Source: Spirometra erinaceieuropaei
Taxonomy: Eukaryota > Platyhelminthes > Cestoda > Diphyllobothriidea > Diphyllobothriidae
Assembly (NCBI GenBank): GCA_902702965.1
Contig: CACRXP010001135.1
Coordinates: 28,876 to 92,875 of the forward strand
Reading direction: 5' to 3'
Length of the DNA: 64,000 nt
Part shown: piece after piece, positions 21,900 to 31,982 of the stretch
How positions within the stretch are numbered: position 1 is the first letter of the stretch
Layout of the letters: each line of letters begins with the position of its first letter
Notes under the pieces: model-generated
What the model saw: only the letters and a program-made list of their open reading frames with translations
Database searches by the model: none
What the model was told of the DNA's origin: nothing
Made by a program: the position numbers and the translations under genes

Positions 21900-24210
21900 C
21901 GCCAATAGAATACACCAATTTTGAAGGTTTATGTTTGTGCAAATCACATTGCTAACTATTTTTATATCTTTCAAGGGTAAAACCAATTAACAAAACCCCA
22001 TTTTCACCCGTCTATAACCATTTATTTATATTCTTCTTATATTATCTGCGTTTTATATGTTCTGGTTCACTGGCACAACATTGAGTGATTATTTAGTTAA
22101 AATAATGCTGTGCGAGGTATTCGAGAACATACAGTTAACGTTACTGTAATAATATCTTCGGCTTATTTTCACTGTAGTTACAAGTCGTAAATGTACCAAT
22201 ATCGACTGAGTCGCTTTCAATTACTATGGACACCAGATATAATACTAAAAATATGCAAAGAACGAAAACGCAATATAATGTTGTATGGATATTGTCTGTT
22301 GATAAAATGTATAAGTTGCTATTGGTCTTGAAAACTCACGGTTAATACTAACCGGTTCTCTTAATAAATGTTTGCTGAAAATGGCGGAAAAATACTCACT
22401 TTCGTTTTACGACAAATTAACATAACAGATGTTTTAGGTGCATTATTTAGGGAATTCAGTGATATAACTTACGGGCCTCTACTATAAAGTATCACTTTTT
22501 AAACCAGACCTGCTTCTGTAAACGGAACTCAGAATGCGATCATTCAATGCCTTATATGGATTAACTTTTTGCAAGAGTACATTATGTGTTAACATTTTTA
22601 AAGACTGGCTCCGTTAATAGTATAAACACTTTTTCCTGAACTTCAAATGGACTTTCGCCGGCATAGTGTATTTTACGCGAATCTTTATTAGGCACGTTGG
22701 GTGAAGTGACTCTTGAATGAAATTCCTACTATCATGTTGAGGGTAAATTGTTCGTTGTTTGTTTTATAGTCATCTACGTCTGTTTTGGAGATTCTTTGAG
22801 TTATGTGCAATATATCGTTGTGTTAATTTATTGAAAACCGAGTTCACATATCACCCTGAAAATTAACCACGCTTATTTTCAGGCACCTTCCCATGTTAGT
22901 TTTTGCCCTGATTCACATTTTTGCATCAATGTGCGAAATAACCATCGCGCACATCCAATTTATGTGGCGAATTTCTAAACAACAGCCTAAGAACACTTAC
23001 AACGACCGCATGGCTGTTAAAACCGAATATGTGCCCCCCGAAAAACTTCAAGTATGTCCTGTATTTGTCTTCTCTAGATGACAGCAAATCTCACTGGCAG
23101 ATGCCAAGGGACAGATACTTGCTGTCTTATTTCTTTTTCAAGCAAATCAGCAACTCATACTCACTACTCTTTTCTTATTTTGTCCTGCCTGAACCGTGCA
23201 AATCGAAATACTTCTTGCTATCTTTCATGTTTGATCTAGTTGGTCATAACCACGGTGGGTACCCCCTCTGCCTCAGACCACGCTGAACGCATCCAACATA
23301 GACTTCCCGCAACGATGAGCGTGAAAATCAAATTGTTTACTGAACCACCTGAATCTCGTCGCCATATATGTCAGTAGGCTGTGATCGGTTCTTATTCCTC
23401 AAATGAAATAACAGAGGTCACGCCGTACTATAAAAGGCAAAAACGTCACTCTCTTTTGTCCAAAAACATTGCACTAAAAACGTAGGTTTGTACATTACCT
23501 GATATCCTCGACGACATCATTTATGTGGACGGCCCAATTCCGATCAATATTTGGTCTGAGGGCTTTTCTTTCCTTTGCTAAATTTTCAGTTTTTTGTCTA
23601 CATTCATTTTTCAATTCGGAACTATCTATCAAGAAAAAAAACTGTTCAAAATCGCTTTGAGATTATGACATTTGTGCACCGAAAAATCGGTCCTATAAGA
23701 ACAATCTCAAAAGAGTCGTCTGAATCTATAAGAAGCTTATCCCCAAAAAGAAATATTGTGTGACTTCCCGATACCTCAAATCACGCAAAGTTGCTATATG
23801 ATTTTCGTAAAATTTGTCTGTGAGTTAAGCACAACAGAATTATCGTCCATGTGCCCAGTACTGCCACCAGAACTGATTAATAGCATGCGAAATAATCGAC
23901 TGAGTTCTGTTTTGTTTTAATCGACACTGCGTAGTGTTTGGCAGTAGTGACTCGGAAATGTTGTCGCCCTAAGAAATCAGATATTTCAACTTAGCTGCAT
24001 GAACTGTTCGGACATTTTCCGTGGCAAAGTTAGTTTTGAAGGAGGCGCGTCTGCCCAAGTCCCAGCTAATGTACTGTGGTTAGCGTAGTGTTTGATATTA
24101 GTATCTTCGATTTGAGGGGTAGATGGTGCTATGTTTTGGTCTGAAGAGTTTCGTTTGCATAGTATAGTCTCATTTTTCTATTTCGTGATCTTCTTATTGA
24201 GTACATTGTT
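21900..24210. other. AT-rich sequence, no gene recognised
   Basis: Upstream flank of P1. A 62-codon frame at 22893-23081 begins with a hydrophobic MLVFALIHIFASM and could be taken for a signal exon, but it has no donor site or family features. Nothing else is supported. Confidence 0.45.
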
Positions 24211-24214
24211 TTAT

Positions 24215-25215
24215 TCAATCCCTGCGGAATGCGATATTTTCTGACTGCGCATGAAGATACCTGCTGAGAACTGCAGCCTGCAATGATCGAGCTATCTTGT
24301 AAGGATTTTTCAAAAAATCCATCTTACATTTGGGACTTTTAGCTGCATTGGTCCCATTCACTTCCAACTGTTTACTTTGCGTAAGACTGCGTATCATTTT
24401 ATGTGCGTTCTATTGAATTACTTGTATTCACTGGTGAAGAGAGAGTTCGTAATGATTCAGTGCTCACGTAGTGTGCACTTTTCATCTGTGCTTTACACTT
24501 TCAATACCGCAGTAATAGTTCCTATTAAGCGAAACTAAGGCGTATTTATTATGCCGCACTTTAGCAAATTGATTCTGCTTTAAATATTTAACCTGAGGAG
24601 AGGATATCGTCAAGTTTAAAGTGCTTCAAAGTGCTTGAGAATGTTAATATGCTGCCTAGTTTTTCAAATAAGTTTTGAGGCAGTAAACGGGCATAGGAAC
24701 CTATTTCGCCCAACTGGCGATCGTGGGATATAGGAAGGTCCGGGTAAGGGTTTACCTTACGTTTGGTGTTCAGTTTGACACACGGTTATAGGTAGCCCGT
24801 AGAATATTACGTATGTCTGCCTGCCATACGGTGGTGCGTATTTTCGTGTATAACAAATTACCGCTTAAGATATCGTTTCTTGCAGAGTTTCATTAAAAAT
24901 AGAAATGGCGCTATTGTCTGGACGCTGGGAAGGTTGCTGTGGAAAGGCACCAGATTGCAATTTGCAGTCTGTCCGCCGTTAAAGGCGTGGGCGGGTTTTT
25001 TATAGTTGGTTCTGACAGTCAGCCTTGTCGATGCGGTCAACGGGAGTCCGATCGGTTAAAAAACCATCGAATTCAGGACGATCCCAAGCGGAAACTGTAA
25101 TCAGAGGGCGTTAATTGGATGCCTCTAAGGAGTAATTCGATTAAATCTGCTTTAAACTTGGAAATCGTTCGCTCAGAATTAGTAGGACAATGGTGCTGCT
25201 CATCACAAAAACAGA
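24215..25215 (-). pseudogene. Decayed secreted-family gene (exons 2 and 3)
   Basis: Minus strand. Near 25200 the frame reads HHCPTNSERTISKFKADLIE, then LLLRG. This matches the start of exon 2 in the complete genes (Cys-Pro, basic loop, amphipathic helix). It runs into a stop near 25073. The second half of exon 2 may continue in another frame at about 25040-24860. At 24397-24215 a frame has LEVNGTNAAKSPKCKMDFLK, then PYKIARSL. This parallels the VNYLYDNSQPKTLRLTDLAF...QIAR segment of exon 3 in P2. Splice sites of the canonical phase are not clear and no exon 1 was found, so I treat it as a pseudogene. Confidence 0.5.
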
Positions 25216-25319
25216 GCAGGTGTCGATAAGGCGTAAATATAAAATGTAACGTAACATACAACCTCTCAGAATAGACTGTCCAATCCATTTTCATTTCTCG
25301 CATCAGTCCCAAACTCCAC

Positions 25320-27160
25320 TCAGTAGAAAATGTGTAATTTTATAATTACCAAAAGACTTTAGCATATAAAGTTTTCGACAAAAGGTGTAAACATGCGTCT
25401 CCCTTAAACATTCACCTTTGTTGACGCGGTTTTGCAGGCGGTTAAAAAAGGATGTTAAAAAGCCGACGTCGCGGTGCGGCTGTCATGATTTCGATTTGCA
25501 GAACGATAATAAACAGTTGAAACCCACATAAGGAATCCTTTTTAATAGAGAACACATTTTGGAGTTTCAGTTAAAATTTCATTTGATCGATCACTGACTT
25601 CAGATTGGTTAGCAATGACGAAAGACTTGAAAGAAAGATGCGAATGTCACACCAGTGAATGTTGTTGTTATTTGTCTAGCCGAATATTTTTAGCTCCTAG
25701 AGCACTTATATGCAGCGAAGTTAACAAATTAGACAGCGTATGCACGACAGCTTCCCAATGTTTTAAAGATGGAGATCCCACATTATTAATGCAAATCGCT
25801 GTCCATGAGGCACTTCACTGCATGTCGTTTGACTGTGAGCGGCATTGATAAGTCGGCACACTCCCGTCGATCGGGGACGCAAAACTATCATATGTAGGAC
25901 TACAAGTCTGTAGCTCACCGGTAGAATGTTGGACGCAACGAATAAAAGTGCCGCGTTTGAATTGTAGGTAGCAAACTTGATGATGGGCGTGGCTGGCTGA
26001 AGCCGGGTTATATGTCCGGAATGGTCATTTCAGCCTTATTTTATTATTACACATACTCTTTTCCTGCAGTTATTGTTAGTCGTTATGCAAATTTCAGCAA
26101 TACTTTGGACTTATTCCCCGGGCACAGCAGCGCAAGCGCCTGGTGGATGAACATTCTTCAAGTATACATTTTAAACAAAATAACGATCCAGGAATCTAAC
26201 GTTGTAATTCGAATTTTTGGCATGCCAATCTAGAATGCTGTCCTATCATCCGCGCCATCAGTCGAATAATTGACGTTTCTTTCTTAGTAGTTGAAAAGGA
26301 ACACATTTCATCCAGTACTTTTGCGGGTGCATCTTCCGACTGGATTCCTGATTAATCAATTTATTCACTTCCATTAAAAAGTAGAGCTTCGCTGTTCACC
26401 TTTGAATTTTATTTTGGACAGAAACGTTTTAAACAAAATAATCTTTTATGTGGGCGCCTGTATCTAAAACTGAGCTTAAAAGTGCATTCAGCGATGCCTT
26501 CTCCAAAAACAGCCGTCCACTATAGAGTCCCTGAATCACTATTGTTCCTGATGTACTTAAATGGTAAATGTCTACTCATATTTTTACAAAAATATAGTTC
26601 CTTTTACTGTCGGGCCTGACGGCGCAACATGCCTCTAGTAAATATATGTGCATGATTTGGCGGTCGTGTTTAACTGATCCACTCTGACAGCCTCTGCGGT
26701 AAGCGGCGTTTGATGATGACGGTTATTGTCATTGTTGCTGGCTTGGGTTGTTTAAATCGTGAGTTTTTTGACGGCGAGCCAGTGTATGCGGGTAGTAGGA
26801 GCAAGCCACGTTTCTTGCTCTTTCACCGCAAATATAGTGACAGTACTGCCTTTCAAAATGGCTCCTTATTCATCACATATGAATGTCGAATCACACTATG
26901 GCTCACGACTTTTTTCTTAGGAGGATGAACCGAGTTAGCCTGAAGAATCTACAGGATTGAACATGGCACTCTGCTTGCTAAGGGAGAATTTGACAGAAAT
27001 ATGTTCACGAGGAAGAAGTGTACGCACATTGGCTCCTTCAATTTGGTTTCGCAAAAACCTTGCTGGCGAAAGCAAGCGAGAATGAAATGGCCATTTTTCG
27101 ATTATAAGTCGCAAACAGCCAGTCCCAACCAACCCCGAGTTGTGTAGCACCTGGAGCTCG
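25320..27160. other. AT-rich sequence, no gene recognised
   Basis: Several 70-80 codon frames exist on both strands without recognisable motifs. Confidence 0.4.
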
Positions 27161-27164
27161 ATCT

Positions 27165-27265
27165 CGATCATATATTACGCGCCGCCGTGTGACACCTGCC
27201 TGGGCTCGAGAGATAGCCGCAAGCCCCAATAGGACGATTGGGTTCCCTAACACGATGAGTGTCCT
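27165..27265 (+). repeat. SINE-like segment
   Basis: The sequence around GCGCCGCCGTGTGACACCTG and GGGCTCGAGAGATAGCCG resembles the segment at 29180-29240 (GCGCCGCTGTGCGGCTGCTG, GGGCTCGAGAGAGAG). Two diverged copies of one dispersed repeat. Confidence 0.45.
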
Positions 27266-27744
27266 TTTACCATTTGCCAGAAATCTCATAATCGAAAAAA
27301 AATACTTGTCTAGATCGAAGACCTTCAAAAAATATATGTTTTATCAACTCAAATGCCTTTTCTAATTATTCGCCTCTTATAACGTACTCTACTAGGTTAC
27401 GTTGCTGGTACATATTCTCATATGTCATTTACTCTCAAGAAAAAAGGCACTTTTTCCAGGGTTTGGCAACGGACGAAAACCTCACTTTGCTTCTTGAACA
27501 GGAACAATTGTGCTATTTATCTCAACCTTACACTTTATTCTCTGGTTGAACCTACTCCAAATAGTTCCTGCATTACTCATTTAACAGTTCGCAAGCTCCA
27601 ATATTATTTGCTTTCTCTTCCGAAATTCGGTCGGATACGGGAATATGGACTCGCAAAATGTATAGACTGCTTGGCGCCAAATTCCACGGGCTTACTTTTC
27701 TGGTGTCCTACAGTTAATCTTAGCACTTACCGTGCCATCATAAC

Positions 27745-28010
27745 ACCATAATATCAACACTCATTCACTCAACTCTAGCTTTCATAGAACTAATTATAGT
27801 CCCAATTATAATCCACATATTCCTAATCCTAAACCTGACGCCAGACCTCGGACTTTTAAACTCCATGTTCCCCTGCCATGCCCAAATCGCAGAAAAGTAA
27901 CAGTTGGAAAACGAAAACGTAGCAACCGTACTGGCAATCTTTTCGCGGTTACAAATATTATGTCTGCGAATAAAGGGTTACATGCAGACAACAAAGACGG
28001 TTTAGGTTAA
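27745..28010 (+). other. Unassigned Pro/Arg/Lys-rich open frame
   Basis: An 88-codon frame without an early ATG. It contains NPHIPNPKPDARPRTFKLHV, PLPCPNRRK and GKRKRSNRTGN, and ends with FAVTNIMSANKGLHADN and a stop near 28010. The composition and the terminal motif recall the segment before the endonuclease of some LINE ORF2 proteins, but no catalytic motif is present. No function can be assigned. Confidence 0.25.
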
Positions 28011-28504
28011 ACATAATGAACAGATTTAAAATTATGTCGCTGAAGGAAAACCAGACTGTTGTTTTCCTGAGAAAGACTTGCTTGTTCATATTCAGCTTTA
28101 TCTTTTTATTCAGACCTTAAACAATTGTCTAAAAATGGCATATGCCAGTTTAGAAAACGCTAAAATTTAGACAACTACTGTCAAATCAAAAACGACACCG
28201 ATAACCAAATGCGGTCCAGAAGAGGACATACCACGGATAATTGTCTTGATTTAAAATATCCTCTATATCATGGATGATTTAGCAGATTTTTGAATAATTC
28301 ATATTGACCTAACTGTGAAAAGTCTGCCAAAACATATATGCATTACGTGTGCCTGGTAGTCATATGATGGATTCCAGGTGAATTACTTCGGAAATCCTGC
28401 TTAGGCAGTCAACTTACTGTATCGGATTTGGTGGATTCAAGACGTGGCAGTAGTTCGGGCGGGTAACTTGACCCAAATGAGACTAAAACTCGCGCCGTCC
28501 GGCG

Positions 28505-28563
28505 GGGCCTCGTAGCTCAAGTGCTTAGAGCGTTGGCTGTGCTAAAGCCTTCCCCTTACGAAT
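28505..28563 (+). repeat. tRNA-derived SINE head
   Basis: GGCCTCGTAGCTCAAGTGCT is followed by TAGAGC and an anticodon-arm-like GGCTGTGCTAAAGCC. The A box (TAGCTCAAGTG) is intact. The B box is missing, so the copy is truncated. It is the same family as 29352-29456. Confidence 0.65.
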
Positions 28564-28671
28564 GTACTGGCCCACTCTGAATTTAAGATCAGCCTCTAAG
28601 TATAGCTGAATACTTCATGATTTTCAGTTTTTTCCGTCGGCTGAACATAGTGATAGAATTTTGATTGAATG

Positions 28672-28692
28672 TATCATATATATATATATATA
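28672..28692. repeat. AT dinucleotide microsatellite
   Basis: About ten AT units next to the left end of the palindrome. Confidence 0.9.
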
Positions 28693-28693
28693 T

Positions 28694-29178
28694 GGGCAGA
28701 ATAACATTACCGACAAAGACGAGGGAGACTGGAATGGCAATTTCTGGCTTATTAGCCGTCGTCAGCCAGCCATACCCAAGCCCGAAGTGTGGAACACCAA
28801 AGCCTCGAACTGGCGACCTGTTGGTTTAGAAGTCAACGCGTCTACTCACCGGGCCACGAGCCCCTTGCCTTGTCGGTTTTTGATCGGGAATATACAGTGG
28901 TAGGGGGCGCTCACCGATCGTTCATACGGAACTTACTCGTTCCGTATGAAGGATCGGTGAGCGCCCCCTACCACTGTATATTCCCGATCGAAAACCGACA
29001 AGGCAACGGGCTCGTGGCCCGGTGAGTAGAGGTGTTGACTTCTAAACCAACAGGTCGCGAGTTGGAGGCTCGGGTGTTTCACACTTCGGGCTTGGGTATG
29101 GCTGGCTGACGACGGCTAATAAGCCAGAAATGGCCATTCCAGTCTCCCTTGTCTATGTCGGTAATGTTATTCTGCCTA
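28694..29178. repeat. Long palindrome of two facing tRNA-derived SINE copies
   Basis: The left arm 28694-28932 and right arm 28939-29178 are near-perfect reverse complements around a six-base loop (TTACTC, 28933-28938). Each arm holds a tRNA-like body: GGCCCGGTGAGTAGA (A-box region), GTTGACTTCTAAACCAAC (anticodon-like arm with TCT, as in tRNA-Arg) and GTTCGAGGC (B-box remnant). The inner ends are GTTCCGTATGAA and its complement, followed by a GATCGGTGAGCGCCCCCTAC tail. A third copy of that end lies at 29250-29286. Small differences between arms show they have existed separately for some time. Confidence 0.85.
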
Positions 29179-29249
29179 TGTATCATGCGCCGCTGTGCGG
29201 CTGCTGGTTGGGCTCGAGAGAGAGCTCTTAAAGCACAACGGAACGAGTG

Positions 29250-29286
29250 AGTTCCGTATGAACGATCGGTGAGCGCCCCCTACCAC
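29250..29286 (+). repeat. Third copy of the palindrome's inner end
   Basis: GTTCCGTATGAACGATCGGT, then GAGCGCCCCCTACCAC: the same end sequence as the palindrome arms, followed directly by an AT microsatellite (29288-29309). Confidence 0.8.
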
Positions 29287-29287
29287 C

Positions 29288-29309
29288 AATATATATATAT
29301 ATATATATT
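29288..29309. repeat. AT dinucleotide microsatellite
   Basis: About eleven AT units after the short SINE end. Confidence 0.9.
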
Positions 29310-29351
29310 GTGGCAGCGTTTGAATAATTCATATTTACCCAACCGTGAAAA

Positions 29352-29456
29352 ACACGGCGCCCCGGTGGGATTCGAACCCACGCAGTAAGGGAAAGGCTTT
29401 AGTACAGCCAACGCTCCAACCACTTAAGGCCTCGTAGCTCAAGTGGTTAGAGCGTA
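29352..29456 (-). repeat. tRNA-derived SINE with a foldback at its 5' end
   Basis: On the minus strand 29427-29352 reads as a tRNA body with AAGTGGTTGGAGCG, an anticodon-like arm GGCTGTACTAAAGCC and a perfect B box GGGTTCGAATCC. Immediately before it, 29428-29456 holds the A-box part (GGCCTCGTAGCTCAAGTGGT) on the opposite strand, so the first part of the tRNA is present twice in inverted form. The PLE at 29457-30965 ends at this point. Confidence 0.65.
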
Positions 29457-30123
29457 ACGTGGTTGCCGCTGCGTCGGCGTGCACGTTGGCCTCCCCCTCG
29501 TCAGACGGCGGGCTGATCGATCTTTGTTTCTTAGGCGTGGTGTTTCCGGCCTCGCGAGTACGTCCGTGAGTCAGTGTGCCACTCCGGTCACGTGACATTC
29601 GGTCAGCGCCTTCTCCTCTCTCCGCGAGCGTCGGCGGTCGACCTCGTGTGACTCTTTTCATCTGCGCCATCGGCCCTGCCTTAACTGACTCGATTATTGC
29701 GCGGGACGCCTGGTAGGCGGGATGTAGGTCTATGACTCGGTTCAGTGTGCCAGTCGAGAACCAACTTTCCAGCATTAGTCTGGCCATTTTATCATTGGCT
29801 CGTCCGATCACACTCACTTTCTCAAAAGCGAAACGGTGGTTCAGCTCTAGTGTATGGCCATACACCAAAGACAGCTTATCCTTGGGGTTGATTGCGAGCT
29901 GGTGCTCGTGCAATCTAGTGCCAAGGCGTTTTCCCGTTTCACCAACGTACCTGGCATCACAACCTTGGTATGGTATGCTGTAGACCACCGCTGATCGTTC
30001 TGTCACCGGGAGCGGGTCTTTGGGCCTGATGATTTGCTGCCTAATTGTTGATGCTGGTTTATGGGCCACACCAATTCTAAAAGGTTTCATAATTCTCGAA
30101 ATTGCCTCTGAAACGTTCTTCAC
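29457..30123 (-). pseudogene. PLE GIY-YIG nuclease and C-terminal tail
   Basis: A long open frame of over 200 codons. ISRIMKPFRIGVAHKP precedes the nuclease; VVYSIP, Cys, then ARYVGETGKRLGTRLHEHQ form the GIY-YIG core with its Tyr, Gly, Arg and His; GHTLELNHRFAFEKV and the Glu in LMLESWF follow. The tail carries GRPPTLAERGEGADRMSRD and PSDEGEA. The frame then runs on into the adjacent SINE. The nuclease motifs look intact, but the RT in front is truncated. Confidence 0.75.
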
Positions 30124-30965
30124 ATAGGGGATCGTGAGCCAGAACTTTTGTTTCTCCTCCTTCGACCGCCCCGAGTGGGACTCCCTGAGACGCTTGCGTA
30201 TAAACGACTTCGGGTAACCGTTGGCTTAAAATTGGGCACGTAAGTACTTTACCTCCTTCTTCCTGTCCTCGTCATCGTTGCATTGTGTTTGGGCGCGTTG
30301 GAAAAGGGTCCTGACAGAACTGCGTTTATGACCGACGGGACGGTTGCTTCTGAAGGGGAGGATGCGCCTTGTTTTAGTCGCCTTACGGTAGACCGTCGTC
30401 TTTATATTCCCGTCCGCCAGTTTCGTGACTTGTACGTCTAGGAAGAGCAATCGATTGTCGCCCTCTTCTTCCATAGTGAACTGTTCGTCGGGAAAAATCG
30501 AATTCAAGAGTGCCTTGAAATCTTGCACGTCGCACCTTTTTTTACGACGAATGTGTCGTCGACATATCTGGCCCAGAACTTCGGAGGGTACGAGCTGAAT
30601 ACCAGGCGCTCCAGCCTCTGCAAAACCGCTTCGGCAATTAGTTCAGACAGAGGTTAACCCATTGGCGTTCCCTTTTGTCGCTCGTAAACTTGGCCGTTAA
30701 ATGTGAAGAAAGTCTTAAGACACAGTACTAGGACCTCGATGATGTGCACTGCTTTAAGCTGTTGGTTGGTCTCGTCGTATGTTTCTCGCAGCAGTCCGTC
30801 GAGAGTGTCGATGACTAGGTCGGGCGGAATAGAAGTGAACAGTGAGACCACGTCAAAGGACAACATCACATCGTCTGTCTCCGCTTTACGATGTCAGATG
30901 CGAGCCAAAAACTCCTCAGCTGACTTTACTGTTCACTCTTCAATTTCGTCGGCGGATGATATACA
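29457..30965 (-). mobile_element. Penelope-like element, 5'-truncated
   Basis: Minus-strand PLE of the lineage with DVVSLFTSIPPDL (RT motif A, near 30850) and KGTPMG (motif B, near 30660). The catalytic ARYVDDTFV lies near 30570-30545 after a frameshift, and the post-RT block LFLDVQVTKLADGNIKTTVY near 30450. The GIY-YIG nuclease has VVYSIPYQGCDARYVGETGK near 29985-29925, then a helical Arg-rich tail. A frameshift lies near 30225. The 5' side stops before RT motif A at about 30965. Confidence 0.85.
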
Positions 30966-31021
30966 CTTAAACATATATATAAACATATATATTAAAAATA
31001 AGTAAGATTGTTTGGGAATGA

Positions 31022-31042
31022 ATATATATATATATATATATA
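31022..31042. repeat. AT dinucleotide microsatellite
   Basis: About ten TA units. Confidence 0.9.
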
Positions 31043-31044
31043 TG

Positions 31045-31205
31045 AAAAGTATTATACCGTACTCCCGAAGTAGATACTTGCTGAAAGCCCAGACAAGTGT
31101 TTCGCCGATATTCTGCCGGTGCGTGTCACAGGTTCGAGGGGTTCGGCTCTTCAGTGTGACCCCCAGCGTTCACTAGCGGTTTCTGGTATATGAACTCCAG
31201 AGAAT
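31045..31205 (+). repeat. Direct repeat, unit 1
   Basis: About 160 bases starting GTATTATACCGTACTCCCGA and ending TATATGAACTCCAGAG. Repeated with scattered substitutions at 31397-31556. Unknown origin; the GTGTCACAGGTTCGAGGGGT part has a tRNA B-box-like look. Confidence 0.85.
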
Positions 31206-31396
31206 AATCAAGCAAATAATTTCAGAAATTAATCAGTGCAGGACTTGGAGTTAAATCTCCGGGACATGACTTTTTAGGGTCAGAACCGAAAGTTCAATGA
31301 ACATTTGAGTCGACGAAAATCATCTTCTGTGGAAAAACCACGAAATGCCCATTCTACAAACAAGTAGTACTGCGAGAAGTACGAAATCCATATAGG

Positions 31397-31556
31397 AAAG
31401 GTATTATACCGTACTCCCGACGTAGATACTTGCTAAAAGCCCAGACACGTCTTTCGCCGATATTCTGCCGCTGCGTGACACAGCTGCGAGGGGTTCGGCA
31501 CTTCAGTGGGACCCCCAGTGTTCTCTAGCGGTTTCTGGTATATGAACTCCAGAGTC
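31397..31556 (+). repeat. Direct repeat, unit 2
   Basis: Second copy of the unit at 31045-31205, offset by about 352 bases. It joins directly to a PLE nuclease fragment. Confidence 0.85.
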
Positions 31557-31933
31557 GCCATGCATACTCTTGAAACTGGGCACAAATTCGCTTGGGATTA
31601 AACACGCATTGTCGGTTCCTGCCCACATAAGAAAGGCCGAGAATTCCTAGAGGGCATTTACTCAGATGATTCATGCATCAATCGGCACGTCGATCTTGGC
31701 GCCATGTACACAAATCTCAAGGAAACACGAAAAAGGTAATAGCCAATCAAGACGTGACACCAGCCCACAGCATCAACCCATTCTCAGCCCTGACAAAGCA
31801 ATATCGATTTTTAGGCGTGTTTAAATTTTGACTGTTCCTTCACACATTCTACAGGTCTGAAGACGAGCTGGGGAACCAGACTCGAAAATTTACGAAATAA
31901 AGTTTGTTCATTTTTCCAAAGGACTCATTCTTC

Positions 31934-31936
<3 letters not shown>
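31557..31936 (+). mobile_element. PLE 3' end: nuclease C-terminus and tail
   Basis: A plus-strand frame reads MHTLETGHKFAWD, a stop, TRIVGSCPHKKGREFLEGIY, then INRHVDLGAMYTNLKETRKR and stop (31561-31736). It is the C-terminal half of a PLE GIY-YIG nuclease, with the His-x-Leu, Gly-His and catalytic-type Glu. About 190 bases of 3' sequence follow with GAAGACGAGCTGGGGAACCA and AATAAAGT (31896-31903, polyadenylation-like), then a TA tract. Confidence 0.75.

Positions 31937-31978
<42 letters not shown>
31937..31978. repeat. TA dinucleotide microsatellite
   Basis: About twenty-one TA units between two PLE pieces that meet tail to tail. Confidence 0.95.

Positions 31979-31982
<4 letters not shown>

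Noticed and set aside
22893..23081. Signal-peptide exon MLVFALIHIFASM
   Set aside because: No donor site and no family motif; a hydrophobic start in AT-rich DNA is common by chance.
28505..29456. Functional tRNA genes
   Set aside because: The tRNA-like sequences lack complete acceptor stems, and one or other box is damaged or inverted. Better explained as tRNA-derived SINEs.
29490..29520. Minus-strand CTGACGAGGGGGAGGCC in the PLE tail, and the similar CTGACGACGGGTCGGC near 33990, as hammerhead cores
   Set aside because: No proper helix II followed by GAAA at 29.5 kb; at 34.0 kb a GAAA exists but helix II needs several wobble pairs and a mismatch. Probably just shared coding sequence (SDEGEA / SDDGSA).
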